Below, piece by piece: positions 1-6,337 of a stretch of DNA of 10,508 nucleotides. How positions within the stretch are numbered: the stretch's first letter is position 1; every line of letters begins with the position of its first letter. Under the pieces are notes generated by a model. That model did not search any database and was not told the origin of the DNA. It saw nothing but the letters and a program-made list of their open reading frames with translations. This DNA comes from UBA1046 sp050945515 (GTDB lineage Bacteria; Bacillota; Clostridia; Saccharofermentanales; DTU023). The stretch lies in NCBI GenBank assembly GCA_050945515.1, contig JBMNTB010000039.1, forward strand, positions 1-10,508, read 5' to 3'. Made by a program: the position numbers and the translations under genes.

Positions 1-93
1 GCAAGCTATCTTGCCAAGTCCACCGGACTAAATATTATGGACTATAGGCTAAGTGATAGAAAGATCAATAGCATGCTTAAATACAGATTTTAG
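1..93 (+). CDS. C-terminal end of an unidentified protein (partial)
   Basis: An open frame enters from the left edge and stops at TAG 91-93, giving 30 residues that end in LKYRF. The stretch is lysine/arginine-rich and has no motif I recognise. The opposite strand is interrupted by stops here, so plus-strand coding is the better reading. A short edge frame can be open by chance, so this is tentative. No function is assigned. Confidence 0.35.
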   Translation, partial: ASYLAKSTGLNIMDYRLSDRKINSMLKYRF

Positions 94-262
94 CACCAGT
101 TTCTTAATCCACAAACGAAAGACAGGTTCGATTGAGCCATTGTAGCACCAACAAATTTTGTGGTCAAGTGTCAGCAGCTGCTACCGAAGACTGATACCGA
201 AGCTGATACCGAAAACAATATAAAGTAGGAAACGGCCAATTTAAGCTGCTCTCAATAAACAA
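94..262. other. Non-coding stretch between the edge frame and the tRNA terminator
   Basis: I see no credible gene here. The frames are short and there is no ribosome binding site followed by a sustained frame. The only clear structure is the short tandem repeat at 177-213, listed separately. This stretch lies downstream of the minus-strand tRNA-Leu, on the side where tRNA-targeting elements integrate, but I found no integrase or duplicated tRNA 3' end. Confidence 0.5.
177..213. repeat. Three imperfect tandem copies of a ~12-base unit
   Basis: Units at 177-188, 189-201 and 202-213 resemble GCTGATACCGAA. The 11-base core CTGATACCGAA is exact at 191-201 and 203-213, and the first copy is degenerate (CTGCTACCGAA). 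No open frame spans them convincingly. Function is unknown; replication slippage is the simplest origin. Confidence 0.6.
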
Positions 263-307
263 ATAATCCGAACCCATCTCCAATACGGAAGATTAAGTTC
301 GGATTAT
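263..307 (-). terminator. Probable terminator of the tRNA-Leu transcript
   Basis: An 11-base perfect inverted repeat (ATAATCCGAAC at 263-273, GTTCGGATTAT at 297-307) encloses a 23-base loop. It begins 8 bases past the tRNA 3' end. Read on the minus strand it is followed by the T-rich TTGTTTATTG. The loop is long and the T-tract broken, so efficiency is uncertain, but position and symmetry fit a terminator. Confidence 0.55.
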
Positions 308-314
308 ATTGGCT

Positions 315-397
315 TGGTGCGGCCGGTGGGAATCGAACCCACACGGTCTCCCACACGCCCCTCAAGCGTGCGCGTCTGCCAGTTCCGCCACGACCGC
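315..397 (-). tRNA. tRNA-Leu (anticodon GAG), CCA encoded
   Basis: On the minus strand the acceptor arms GCGGTCG (397-391) and CGGCCGC pair over seven positions with one G-U, followed by discriminator A and an encoded CCA (317-315). The anticodon arm is CACGC / TTGAGGG / GCGTG, placing GAG at 363-361 with G37. The T arm is GTGGG-TTCGATT-CCCAC. A long variable arm makes it a class II tRNA of 83 bases, as expected for leucine. GAG reads CUC and CUU codons. Every element of the cloverleaf is present, so it should be functional. Its own promoter lies just upstream and a hairpin just downstream, so it is probably transcribed alone. Confidence 0.97.
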
Positions 398-412
398 CTA
401 TGTGACTAATGT

Positions 413-441
413 ATTATGTCAAAAGCCACCTAAAATGTCAA
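413..441 (-). promoter_or_regulatory. Promoter of tRNA-Leu(GAG)
   Basis: On the minus strand a perfect -35 TTGACA (441-436) is separated by exactly 17 bases from CATAAT (418-413), one mismatch from the -10 consensus. Predicted initiation near 406 lies about nine bases before the mature tRNA 5' end, so the transcript would need only short RNase P trimming. Confidence 0.8.
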
Positions 442-454
442 TCAGACTACAGAA

Positions 455-476
455 AGTCCTGTTTGAGTCCTGTTTG
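455..476. repeat. Perfect 11-base tandem duplication
   Basis: AGTCCTGTTTG occurs twice without a gap, and the sequence after it continues AGG. It lies just upstream of the minus-strand tRNA promoter. It could be slippage or a paired binding site on one helical face, since 11 bases is about one turn. Nothing further supports either reading. Confidence 0.7.
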
Positions 477-636
477 AGGTCTGGGAAAGTTTTTACCGGC
501 TTGCTACACACATTAGTTAGATAAAACTGTAGAATAGGATGAAACTACAACTTAGTTTTGTTGTGACTGCTCGTAGAGTAAGTTCGCCATACACTGAGTT
601 AAAGCTCATCACATATTAACTTTGAGAGGACATAAT

Positions 637-1794
637 ATGCCTGTAATCAAGCAATTAGTTGCAGAACAAAAAGATAATCTGCGAGCAACCAGACGTTATT
701 TGCATCAGCACCCCGAATTATCCGGCGCAGAGCATAATACCTTGGCCCTGATTAAAGCCAGGATGGAAAAATGCGGTCTGCCACTGGTTTTTCAGGCTGA
801 TAAACAAGGTTTGGTGGCGAAACTTACCGGACCGGCAGGCGGCAGGGTGCTGGCTTTTAGAGCCGATATGGATGCACTGCCGCTGACGGATATGAAAGAT
901 GTGCCCTATGCCTCCGGCAATCCCGGGGTCATGCATGCCTGCGGTCACGACGGACATACGGCAATTTTACTGTCTTTGGCTGAGGTCTTATCAGCTCATC
1001 CGGAACTGGCTCAAGGTGATGTGTATTTTATTTTCCAGCAGCATGAAGAAAGGCCGCCGGGCGGTGCTAAGGGTATTGCTGAAAGTGGTGTTCTGGATGA
1101 AGTTGATGCTGTCTACGGTCTGCATTTGTGGACTTTCATCCCCTATGGTGAAGTTGGTATTTGTCCTGACAAATGTATGGCTGCCTCGGATGCATTTAAA
1201 ATTGAGCTGATTGGCAGGGGCGGCCATGGGGCAGCGCCCCATAAGGCTGTCGATGCTGTAGTGTTGGGAGCCCATGTTGTTCAGGCGCTGCAATGTGTCC
1301 TTAGCCGTTTTACGGATCCGCTGGAACCGGCTGTGCTCAGCATCGGCAAATTCAATGCCGGCAGCAATTTTAATATTATTGCCGAGACAGCAGTTCTGGA
1401 AGGTATTACCCGCCACTTCGATCAGGAAACAAGAGAACTAATCAGAGAGAGAATTGAGCAGACAGTGGCAGGTGCCTGCCGAATCTTCGGTGCCGACTAT
1501 AATTGTGCATATGAAATGGGCTTTCCGGCGGTAATCAATTATCCCCGGGAAGTTGAACGTGTTGTAGAGGCAGTAGGGCAGATTGATGCCGCCAAAGCTG
1601 TAACTATGCCGCCGCAGATGATCAGTGAGGATTTCTCCTACTTTCTGCAACGCAATGAAGGCTGCTTTTTCCTTGTTGGTGCTGCCAATGAGGAGCAGGG
1701 CATAATTTATCCGCTTCATCATCCCCGCTTTGACCTGGATGAGCGCTCACTGGCAATCGGTCTGGAAATTTTCTTGCGTCTTTGCCGACAGTGA
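637..1794 (+). CDS. M20-family (M20D-like) metallo-amidohydrolase
   Basis: 385 residues, the usual length for the M20 amidohydrolase family that hydrolyses N-acyl or N-aromatic amino acids (hippurate hydrolase, N-acetyl-amino-acid deacetylase, auxin-conjugate hydrolase). Visible family motifs are LHQHPELSG (22-30), ADMDALP (76-82), MHACGHDGHTA (99-109), EE (137-138), GLHLW (161-165), GRGGHGAAPH (193-202), SEDFSYF and LHHPRFDLDE near the C-terminus. Expected metal ligands Cys102, His104, Glu138, His163 and a His at 361-362 are all present. The region after EE reads RPPGGAKG where GPGGAKG is usual, a one-residue difference. There is no signal peptide, so it should be cytoplasmic. ATG 637 is chosen over the in-frame TTG 622 because GAGAGGA (624-630) sits at proper spacing before it. 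First gene of a tight operon. Substrate cannot be assigned. Confidence 0.93.
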   Translation: MPVIKQLVAEQKDNLRATRRYLHQHPELSGAEHNTLALIKARMEKCGLPLVFQADKQGLVAKLTGPAGGRVLAFRADMDALPLTDMKDVPYASGNPGVMHACGHDGHTAILLSLAEVLSAHPELAQGDVYFIFQQHEERPPGGAKGIAESGVLDEVDAVYGLHLWTFIPYGEVGICPDKCMAASDAFKIELIGRGGHGAAPHKAVDAVVLGAHVVQALQCVLSRFTDPLEPAVLSIGKFNAGSNFNIIAETAVLEGITRHFDQETRELIRERIEQTVAGACRIFGADYNCAYEMGFPAVINYPREVERVVEAVGQIDAAKAVTMPPQMISEDFSYFLQRNEGCFFLVGAANEEQGIIYPLHHPRFDLDERSLAIGLEIFLRLCRQ

Positions 1795-1818
1795 ATGATT
1801 TCAGGGTAGAATAGTTCC

Positions 1819-2457
1819 ATGAGAGATAGTTACCGCAGTTTGAAACAGGAGGGCAGATCCAGCTATACGGACCGCAAATCCGAGTTCATCGGTATAGCGA
1901 AGCCGGTAGAGACAGGTGCGGAAGCAGAAGATTTCGTCACAGCCGTACGAGCTGAATTTCCTGATGCCAGGCATCATGTTTATGCTTGGATAACCGGTGG
2001 CGCCGAGGTTTTGCAGAAATACTCTGATGACGGTGAACCGCGCGGCACAGGCGGGCTTCCTGTCCTGGATGTCCTCTTGCACCAGGAGCTGGAAGATGCA
2101 GCTGTGGTTGTAGTTCGCTATTTCGGTGGCATATTGCTGGGAACAGGTGGTTTGGTCAGGGCTTACAGTGCTGCCGCTGCTCAGGCGGTTGAGGCGGCTA
2201 TTCCTATTTTTAGGCAAAAACTGCAGATCTTCAGACTGATAACTCCCTATACTTTTGCCGATAAGCTCAGATACCAACTGACGGAGTCCGGCTTCTGGCA
2301 GTCTGAACCTGAGTTTCTGCTTGATGTGGAATGGGAAGCGGGGGCTTCAGCTGAGCGCAGTGATGAATTAATTGAGCTGGTTCAGGATGTTACGGCCGGA
2401 GCGGCATTGATTGAGCCACTCCGCAGTGATTTCATATCATTGCCAAATCCGTTATGA
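1819..2457 (+). CDS. yigZ: YigZ/YvyE family protein (IMPACT domain)
   Basis: 212 residues, typical of the bacterial YigZ family. The N-terminal IMPACT domain shows the signature DDGEPRGTGGLPVLDVL (70-86), then VVVVRYFGGILLGTGGLVRAY (96-116). A smaller C-terminal ferredoxin-like domain (DUF1949 type, about 135-205) follows. Eukaryotic IMPACT proteins act in translational control through GCN1; the bacterial role is unresolved, and nucleic-acid binding is only inferred from the fold. It starts 24 bases after the amidohydrolase stop with a modest AGGG-type ribosome binding site (1803-1806), so it is most likely cotranscribed. No membrane segments or signal peptide are evident. Family assignment is secure; function is not. 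Confidence 0.93.
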   Translation: MRDSYRSLKQEGRSSYTDRKSEFIGIAKPVETGAEAEDFVTAVRAEFPDARHHVYAWITGGAEVLQKYSDDGEPRGTGGLPVLDVLLHQELEDAAVVVVRYFGGILLGTGGLVRAYSAAAAQAVEAAIPIFRQKLQIFRLITPYTFADKLRYQLTESGFWQSEPEFLLDVEWEAGASAERSDELIELVQDVTAGAALIEPLRSDFISLPNPL

Positions 2458-2490
2458 TAGAGCCTAGATTACAATTCACAGGTGTAGACT

Positions 2491-3765
2491 GTGCCGGATT
2501 TCAATTTAGATAAGATGGATCAATTATATAGGCAACTGTACAGCATCTCAGAGCAGTCACTGGCTCTGTCACACCAGGCTCTGGGAGATATTGAAGAGGA
2601 ATTCCGCAGTATCGCTGAGCTATCTCAGCATCGGCAGCTGAGATTGATTAAAGGTCTGCAGGATGCCGGCCTGGCAGAAAGCGCCTTCGGCAATAATACC
2701 GGCTACGGTTATAGTGATGCCGGACGTGAGCAGCTGGAGAGGAGTTTTGCCGCTGCTTTGGAAGCTGAGGAAGCAATTGTACGACTGCAGTTTTCCTCCG
2801 GCACACATGTATTAGCTACCTGTCTCTTGGGTTTATTGGCTCCGGGAGACGAAGTTATCTTTGCTACGGGGCGCCCTTATGACACACTGTTAGATACTCT
2901 GTCTTATCTGCGCCAACGTCAAGTGAAGGTAGTTGAGCTTGACCTGCGAGAGGATGGGACTATCAATCAAGAGGCTTTATTGAACGGGCTTTCTGGCCGG
3001 ACGCGTCTGGTATATTTCCAAAAATCGCGCGGCTATGATCTGCGTGAGACCTTTTTGAGCCGGGAAATTGGCCGCCTCTGCACTATGGTCAGTCAGGAGC
3101 GTCCCGGCGTCTGGACTATGGTCGATAATTGTTATGGTGAATTTACGGAAGAGCATGAGCCGACCTGGTATGGTGCCGATCTGGTTGCAGGTTCATTGAT
3201 TAAAAATCCGGGGGCGGGTATCGCACCAACCGGTGGTTATATAGCCGGGCGGCCGGATTTGCTGGAGCGGCTTTCTGCCGCCATGACTGCACCCGGTGTC
3301 GGACGACATATCGGGCCGCAGCTGGGCTTCAGTCGTATTTTGCTGCAGGGTCTATATTTTGCCCCTTTGGTTGTGGGGGAAGCCCTGAAAGGTGCGATTC
3401 ATGCCGCCAGACTGTTTGAGCTCGCTGGCTATGAGGTTAGTCCTGCACCGAATGCGACCCGAGGCGATATTGTACAGGTGGTTAAGCTGGAATCTGAGGC
3501 CGGACTGATCGCTTTCTGCGAAGCCATCCAGAGAGCGGCACCGGTCGATAGTTTCGTTACTCCGATACCGGCGCCGATGCCCGGATATGATTGTGATATT
3601 ATTATGGCGTCCGGTTCCTTTATCCAGGGCTCTTCGATTGAGCTATCGGCGGACGGACCTTTGCGACCGCCCTATGCTGCCTTTTTGCAAGGGACATTGA
3701 ATTTTGCCAGTGCCAGGCTCGGCGCTCTGATGGCTCTGGATGCTGTAAATAAAGTTGGAGAGTAA
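2491..3765 (+). CDS. Methionine gamma-lyase / aluminium-resistance-type PLP enzyme
   Basis: 424 residues, a fold-type I PLP enzyme of the family annotated as methionine gamma-lyase or aluminium resistance protein in Firmicutes (YnbB-like, Pfam Met_gamma_lyase). Visible elements are NNTGYGYSDAGRE (68-80), the phosphate-binding FSSGTHV (101-107), TMVDNCYGEF (209-218) with Asp212 as the likely pyridine-nitrogen partner, and GSLIKNPGAG (234-243) with Lys238 the expected Schiff-base lysine. The reaction would be cleavage of a sulfur amino acid at the gamma or beta position, but substrate in this family is poorly established and the aluminium link is historical. It starts at GTG 2491, with AGGTG (2480-2484) six bases before. 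It ends one base before the next start codon, so the pair is probably translationally coupled. Confidence 0.9.
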   Translation: MPDFNLDKMDQLYRQLYSISEQSLALSHQALGDIEEEFRSIAELSQHRQLRLIKGLQDAGLAESAFGNNTGYGYSDAGREQLERSFAAALEAEEAIVRLQFSSGTHVLATCLLGLLAPGDEVIFATGRPYDTLLDTLSYLRQRQVKVVELDLREDGTINQEALLNGLSGRTRLVYFQKSRGYDLRETFLSREIGRLCTMVSQERPGVWTMVDNCYGEFTEEHEPTWYGADLVAGSLIKNPGAGIAPTGGYIAGRPDLLERLSAAMTAPGVGRHIGPQLGFSRILLQGLYFAPLVVGEALKGAIHAARLFELAGYEVSPAPNATRGDIVQVVKLESEAGLIAFCEAIQRAAPVDSFVTPIPAPMPGYDCDIIMASGSFIQGSSIELSADGPLRPPYAAFLQGTLNFASARLGALMALDAVNKVGE

Positions 3766-3766
3766 A

Positions 3767-5086
3767 ATGCCACACGACAAAGACGATTTATCCGGTTTAA
3801 GACGCAAGAGGGATCGTGGCAGGAGACTGCGGACGGCGGTACTTTCCATTTTATCGGTGGTGTTGGTTGCTCTCTTGATTGGGGGATTGCTTCTGGTTCT
3901 CGGCGGGAGAGATACCCAGATCCGACTGGCCTTTTTCAATCAGGATTCGATTAAGAAGACCTTGACGGCCAGAGGGCTGATTGTCAGAGACGAGATGCAG
4001 CTTCAAGCTCCCGGCAGTGGGTCGCTGTTTCCTCTTTATAGTTCAGGGAGTAGAATCAGCAAGCTAGATCAGGTAGCTACAGTCATTTTACCGGGACATG
4101 AAAGCAACGCAAACGAGCTTCATAATTTACAGCGACAGATTTATCACCGCCAGACGGAACTGATACGGACTGACTTTACCCAGCCGCAGGTTCAGAAGGC
4201 TAGGGAACTGGGCAGTGCCGAGATAGCAAAGACTTTGACTTCGGCTCGGCTGGCCGCCGGCAATGGTGATGTGCAAAATATCGATCGGGTCAGAGTAGAG
4301 GTTGAACAAACCTTCAATCTTAACAGTGATCAATTGCGCTGGCTTGAATTCGACGATGATGAACTGCAAAGCCTGCAAAGACAATATAAGGCTCTTATTA
4401 CTTCTCTAAAGCGCGGAGAACAGGGCAATGTTATTACAAGTTACAACAGCGGCTGGCTCTCGTACCGCAACTGGTCTACTAACTTGCAGCAGTCTGATCT
4501 AATCACATTGAACAAAGAGCGTTTGCTGCATGAGTTGGACGAGTCTGAAAATATGTCGGCTCCTTTTGCCTATCCTGCGCCGATTGAACAGGGTGAGCAT
4601 GCTCTGACCCTGATTACAGGCCAAGAGCAGTATCTGGCTTTTTTCCTGCCGGAACTTGCTGGTGAGCCTTTGCAACCGCAGCAGCGCTACACGGTCAGCT
4701 CTTTGACCACGGATGTATCACTGACGGACTGTCAGGTTCTGCGGCAGGAAGAACTGGCAGATGGTCTATTGCTTGTTCTCAGCACCAGACAGGGTATTGA
4801 CCGTCTGGCCGACTTGTCATGCGATAATTTCCAGATTACGCTTTCTCAACAAACCGGTCTGATCATGCCGATTGCCAGTCTGTTGGATTATGCTCCCGAT
4901 CAGAGAGCTGCTCGCATTATGAAGATTGAGGGGGGCAAGACGGTGGTTGTTCCGGTACGTGTTGAGGCAACTGACGGCTTTTATGTTCTGGTACGCGGCC
5001 GTGACGGTGATCCCCTGGCCCCCAAGGTGGCTGATATCTATGTGCGCAATCCCGCTCAGTTTGAAGCTGGCCTTGTTATTGACTGA
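3767..5086 (+). CDS. HlyD-like membrane-anchored protein (membrane-fusion type)
   Basis: 439 residues. A basic N-terminus (LRRKRDRGRRLR, 11-22) precedes one transmembrane segment at about 23-46, so the protein should be anchored with its bulk outside the membrane. Next comes a biotinyl-lipoyl-like stretch (TARGLIVRDEMQLQAPGSGS, 67-86, continuing to about 107). A helical, polar middle (110-245) resembles the hairpin of adaptor proteins, and the C-terminal beta-rich part contains GLIMPIASLLDY, the HlyD-family pattern. Known relatives are adaptors for exporters, but no transporter lies nearby, and in Clostridia I recall such proteins beside yggS and sepF with no defined role. Start ATG 3767 is preferred over TTG 3755 because GGAGAG (3757-3762) precedes it. 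Only one base separates it from the upstream stop. Confidence 0.8.
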   Translation: MPHDKDDLSGLRRKRDRGRRLRTAVLSILSVVLVALLIGGLLLVLGGRDTQIRLAFFNQDSIKKTLTARGLIVRDEMQLQAPGSGSLFPLYSSGSRISKLDQVATVILPGHESNANELHNLQRQIYHRQTELIRTDFTQPQVQKARELGSAEIAKTLTSARLAAGNGDVQNIDRVRVEVEQTFNLNSDQLRWLEFDDDELQSLQRQYKALITSLKRGEQGNVITSYNSGWLSYRNWSTNLQQSDLITLNKERLLHELDESENMSAPFAYPAPIEQGEHALTLITGQEQYLAFFLPELAGEPLQPQQRYTVSSLTTDVSLTDCQVLRQEELADGLLLVLSTRQGIDRLADLSCDNFQITLSQQTGLIMPIASLLDYAPDQRAARIMKIEGGKTVVVPVRVEATDGFYVLVRGRDGDPLAPKVADIYVRNPAQFEAGLVID

Positions 5087-5095
5087 TTCTGCTGC

Positions 5096-5130
5096 TTGAT
5101 TCGGCAAAGGGGGGAAAAATCTGCTACAAT
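5096..5130 (+). promoter_or_regulatory. Possible extended -10 promoter before yggS
   Basis: TGCTACAAT (5122-5130) matches an extended -10 (TGnTACAAT, one mismatch from TATAAT). No -35 lies at 17 bases; TTGATT (5096-5101) is 23 bases away, which is too far. If active, transcription would begin near 5137 and produce a leader of about 130 bases ahead of yggS. Tentative. Confidence 0.35.
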
Positions 5131-5189
5131 AGATCAATTAAGAGATATGTCCGGTAAGTTTTCTGAATAAAGCGAATTCTTAGACTAAC

Positions 5190-5216
5190 TTCCGGAATAT
5201 AGTTCTTTGTCCGGAA
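5190..5216 (+). other. Hairpin I in the yggS leader
   Basis: TTCCGGA (5190-5196) and TCCGGAA (5210-5216) can form a 7-base-pair stem with a 13-base loop. Another TCCGG at 5150-5154 could compete. It could equally be a set of palindromic TCCGGA-type protein sites. No function is assigned. Confidence 0.4.
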
Positions 5217-5220
5217 CACA

Positions 5221-5238
5221 AGGGAGGTTAGCCTCCCT
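5221..5238 (+). terminator. Hairpin II in the yggS leader, terminator-like with weak T-tract
   Basis: AGGGAGG (5221-5227), loop TTAG, CCTCCCT (5232-5238) form a perfect GC-rich 7-base-pair tetraloop stem. It is followed by CAAAATTTG rather than a clean T run. It may terminate the upstream operon weakly, attenuate yggS, or protect a processed 5' end. It ends 18 bases before the yggS ribosome binding site. Confidence 0.45.
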
Positions 5239-5267
5239 CAAAATTTGTAAAGAATCAGGTGGAGCAA

Positions 5268-5990
5268 GTGGTAAACGACAATAGAAGATTAGAGATCGCC
5301 AGCAATCTGGCCCAGGTCAGGTCGGAAATTGAATTAGCCTGCAAAGCGGCTGGACGTGATCCGGAAACGGTTCAATTAATTGCGGTCAGCAAAAATTTTC
5401 CCGTTTCTGATGTCGAAGGCGCTATCTTGGCAGGACAGCTGGATTTTGGTGAAAATCGGGTTCAAGAGCTCGTGCCCAAGATCGATGCTCTGGCCGGACA
5501 TCGGGAATTAAATTGGCATCTGATTGGAACTTTACAAAGGAATAAAGTCAAATTTGTAATCGGGCGAGTGGCTATGATTCATTCAGTCAATACACTGCGC
5601 CTGATTGCCCAAATTGATCGTCTGAGCGAAGCTAATCAGTGTATCACGGATATTCTGCTGCAAGTGAATATTTCCGGCGAAGATACTAAATTCGGCTTTG
5701 ATCCGTCGGAGCTCGATGAAGCTTTTCGACAGACGTTGCAGGAGCATTCCGGAGTTAGAATTCGCGGCTTGATGACGATGGCTCCTCATTATGACAATCC
5801 GGACGATACTCTGCCCGTTTTCCGCACAGCCAATGAATTGTTTTCCCTGTATCGGGAAAAGTATGATTTGGAAGATATGGATCAGATTTCCATGGGTATG
5901 ACTCATGATTTCAGACAGGCAATTACCTGCGGGTCAACCATGATTAGAGTCGGTACCGCTATCTTCGGCGCCAGGGATTATTCTCAGTAA
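5268..5990 (+). CDS. yggS: YggS-family PLP homeostasis protein
   Basis: 240 residues, the normal size for the YggS/YlmE/PROSC family: alanine-racemase-like single-domain barrels that bind PLP and buffer free PLP without a known catalytic reaction. Visible motifs are LIAVSKNFP (37-45) with Lys42 as the PLP-binding lysine, LDFGENRVQE (58-67), NWHLIGTLQRNK (82-93), LLQVNISGEDTKFGF, GLMTMAP, SMGMTHDF and STMIRVGTAIFG. Cytoplasmic. GTG 5268 is chosen because AGGTGG (5257-5262) stands five bases before it; GTG 5259 has no recognisable binding site and overlaps that element. It follows the HlyD-like gene after a structured 181-base gap and precedes sepF, an order seen in many Gram-positive division clusters. 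It shares its cofactor with the PLP lyase two genes upstream. Confidence 0.94.
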   Translation: MVNDNRRLEIASNLAQVRSEIELACKAAGRDPETVQLIAVSKNFPVSDVEGAILAGQLDFGENRVQELVPKIDALAGHRELNWHLIGTLQRNKVKFVIGRVAMIHSVNTLRLIAQIDRLSEANQCITDILLQVNISGEDTKFGFDPSELDEAFRQTLQEHSGVRIRGLMTMAPHYDNPDDTLPVFRTANELFSLYREKYDLEDMDQISMGMTHDFRQAITCGSTMIRVGTAIFGARDYSQ

Positions 5991-6227
5991 GAGGATAGGT
6001 TTTAATCTATTTTTGTGCCAGCGTCTCTTTAGTACCGATTTCGACAATCATTCCGGTTTCGAGTTAGAGGGTGGAAGTGAGCGCGGTTGCCTTCGTCCAA
6101 AGTTTTGGAGTTGCTGCCGGGTTTGATTTTGACAGGGCAAATATTACGATTAAATTACTTATATACGGGCACTATCACGCTTTGATTGCATAAAACTAAC
6201 AATTAGAGTGCCGGTAGCGGTGTTTCA
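5991..6227. other. Intergenic region yggS-sepF, upstream part
   Basis: The gap between yggS and sepF is 347 bases, unusually long for this cluster. No intact gene is visible. The left part carries a minus-strand coding-like remnant (6007-6154), listed separately. The middle is AT-rich, and GGCACT (6168-6173) and AGTGCC (6208-6213) form a weak inverted repeat. The right part holds the sepF promoter. Confidence 0.5.
6007..6154 (-). pseudogene. Possible frameshifted C-terminal gene remnant
   Basis: On the minus strand one frame reads about 30 codons, including KTLDEGNRAHFHPL, down to 6065. A second frame then continues LETGMIVEIGTKETLAQK to the TAG at 6007-6009. The two join if one base near 6064 is removed, giving a protein-like tail of about 47 residues. 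The first frame is closed upstream by a stop at 6155-6157. There is no start codon or ribosome binding site. The His-rich HFHP followed by a beta-type stretch is vaguely cupin-like, but I cannot name the family. Chance resemblance is possible. Confidence 0.25.
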
Positions 6228-6256
6228 TTGAAAAGGGTACCCCCTATATTTATAAT
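6228..6256 (+). promoter_or_regulatory. Promoter of sepF
   Basis: TTGAAA (6228-6233), a 17-base spacer, and a perfect TATAAT (6251-6256) make one of the best sigma-A-type promoters in the window. Initiation is predicted near 6263, giving a 5' leader of about 75 bases that contains the hairpin at 6291-6314. It allows sepF, and perhaps coaW, to be expressed independently of the upstream operon. Confidence 0.8.
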
Positions 6257-6290
6257 TTATGACAAGGTATAACTGATTTTGATCAGACAG

Positions 6291-6314
6291 AAAAGCGCTG
6301 GTCAGGCGCTTTTT
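6291..6314 (+). terminator. Terminator-like hairpin in the sepF leader (possible attenuator)
   Basis: AAAAGCGC (6291-6298) pairs perfectly with GCGCTTTT (6306-6313) around a 7-base loop, and the T run (6310-6314) follows the GC core as in an intrinsic terminator. It lies after the sepF promoter and only 10 bases before the ribosome binding site, so it sits inside the leader. A second, weaker hairpin using the same GCGC (6306-6309) with GCGC (6315-6318) would exclude it. Attenuation is an inference; it could instead just stabilise the mRNA. Confidence 0.55.
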
Positions 6315-6337
6315 GCGCAATTGAAAGGAGGCATATC

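Larger units (their letters stand above)
398..636. other. Divergent intergenic region between tRNA-Leu and the amidohydrolase operon
   Basis: Besides the tRNA promoter, this holds a perfect tandem duplication of AGTCCTGTTTG (455-465 and 466-476). I found no plus-strand promoter with a good -35/-10 pair and correct spacing. TAGAAT at 530-535 is a possible -10 but lacks a -35 at the right distance. The plus-strand operon must start here or upstream, but I cannot place its promoter with confidence. Confidence 0.4.

Noticed and set aside
309..524. 71-codon plus-strand open frame
   Set aside because: It runs antisense across the tRNA-Leu gene and its promoter, has no ribosome binding site, and its residues are simply the complement of tRNA sequence.
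6129..6156. Perfect TTGACA followed after 16 bases by TAAATT, a possible plus-strand promoter
   Set aside because: The -10 matches only 4 of 6 and the spacing is short. The promoter at 6228-6256 is far better and nearer to sepF.
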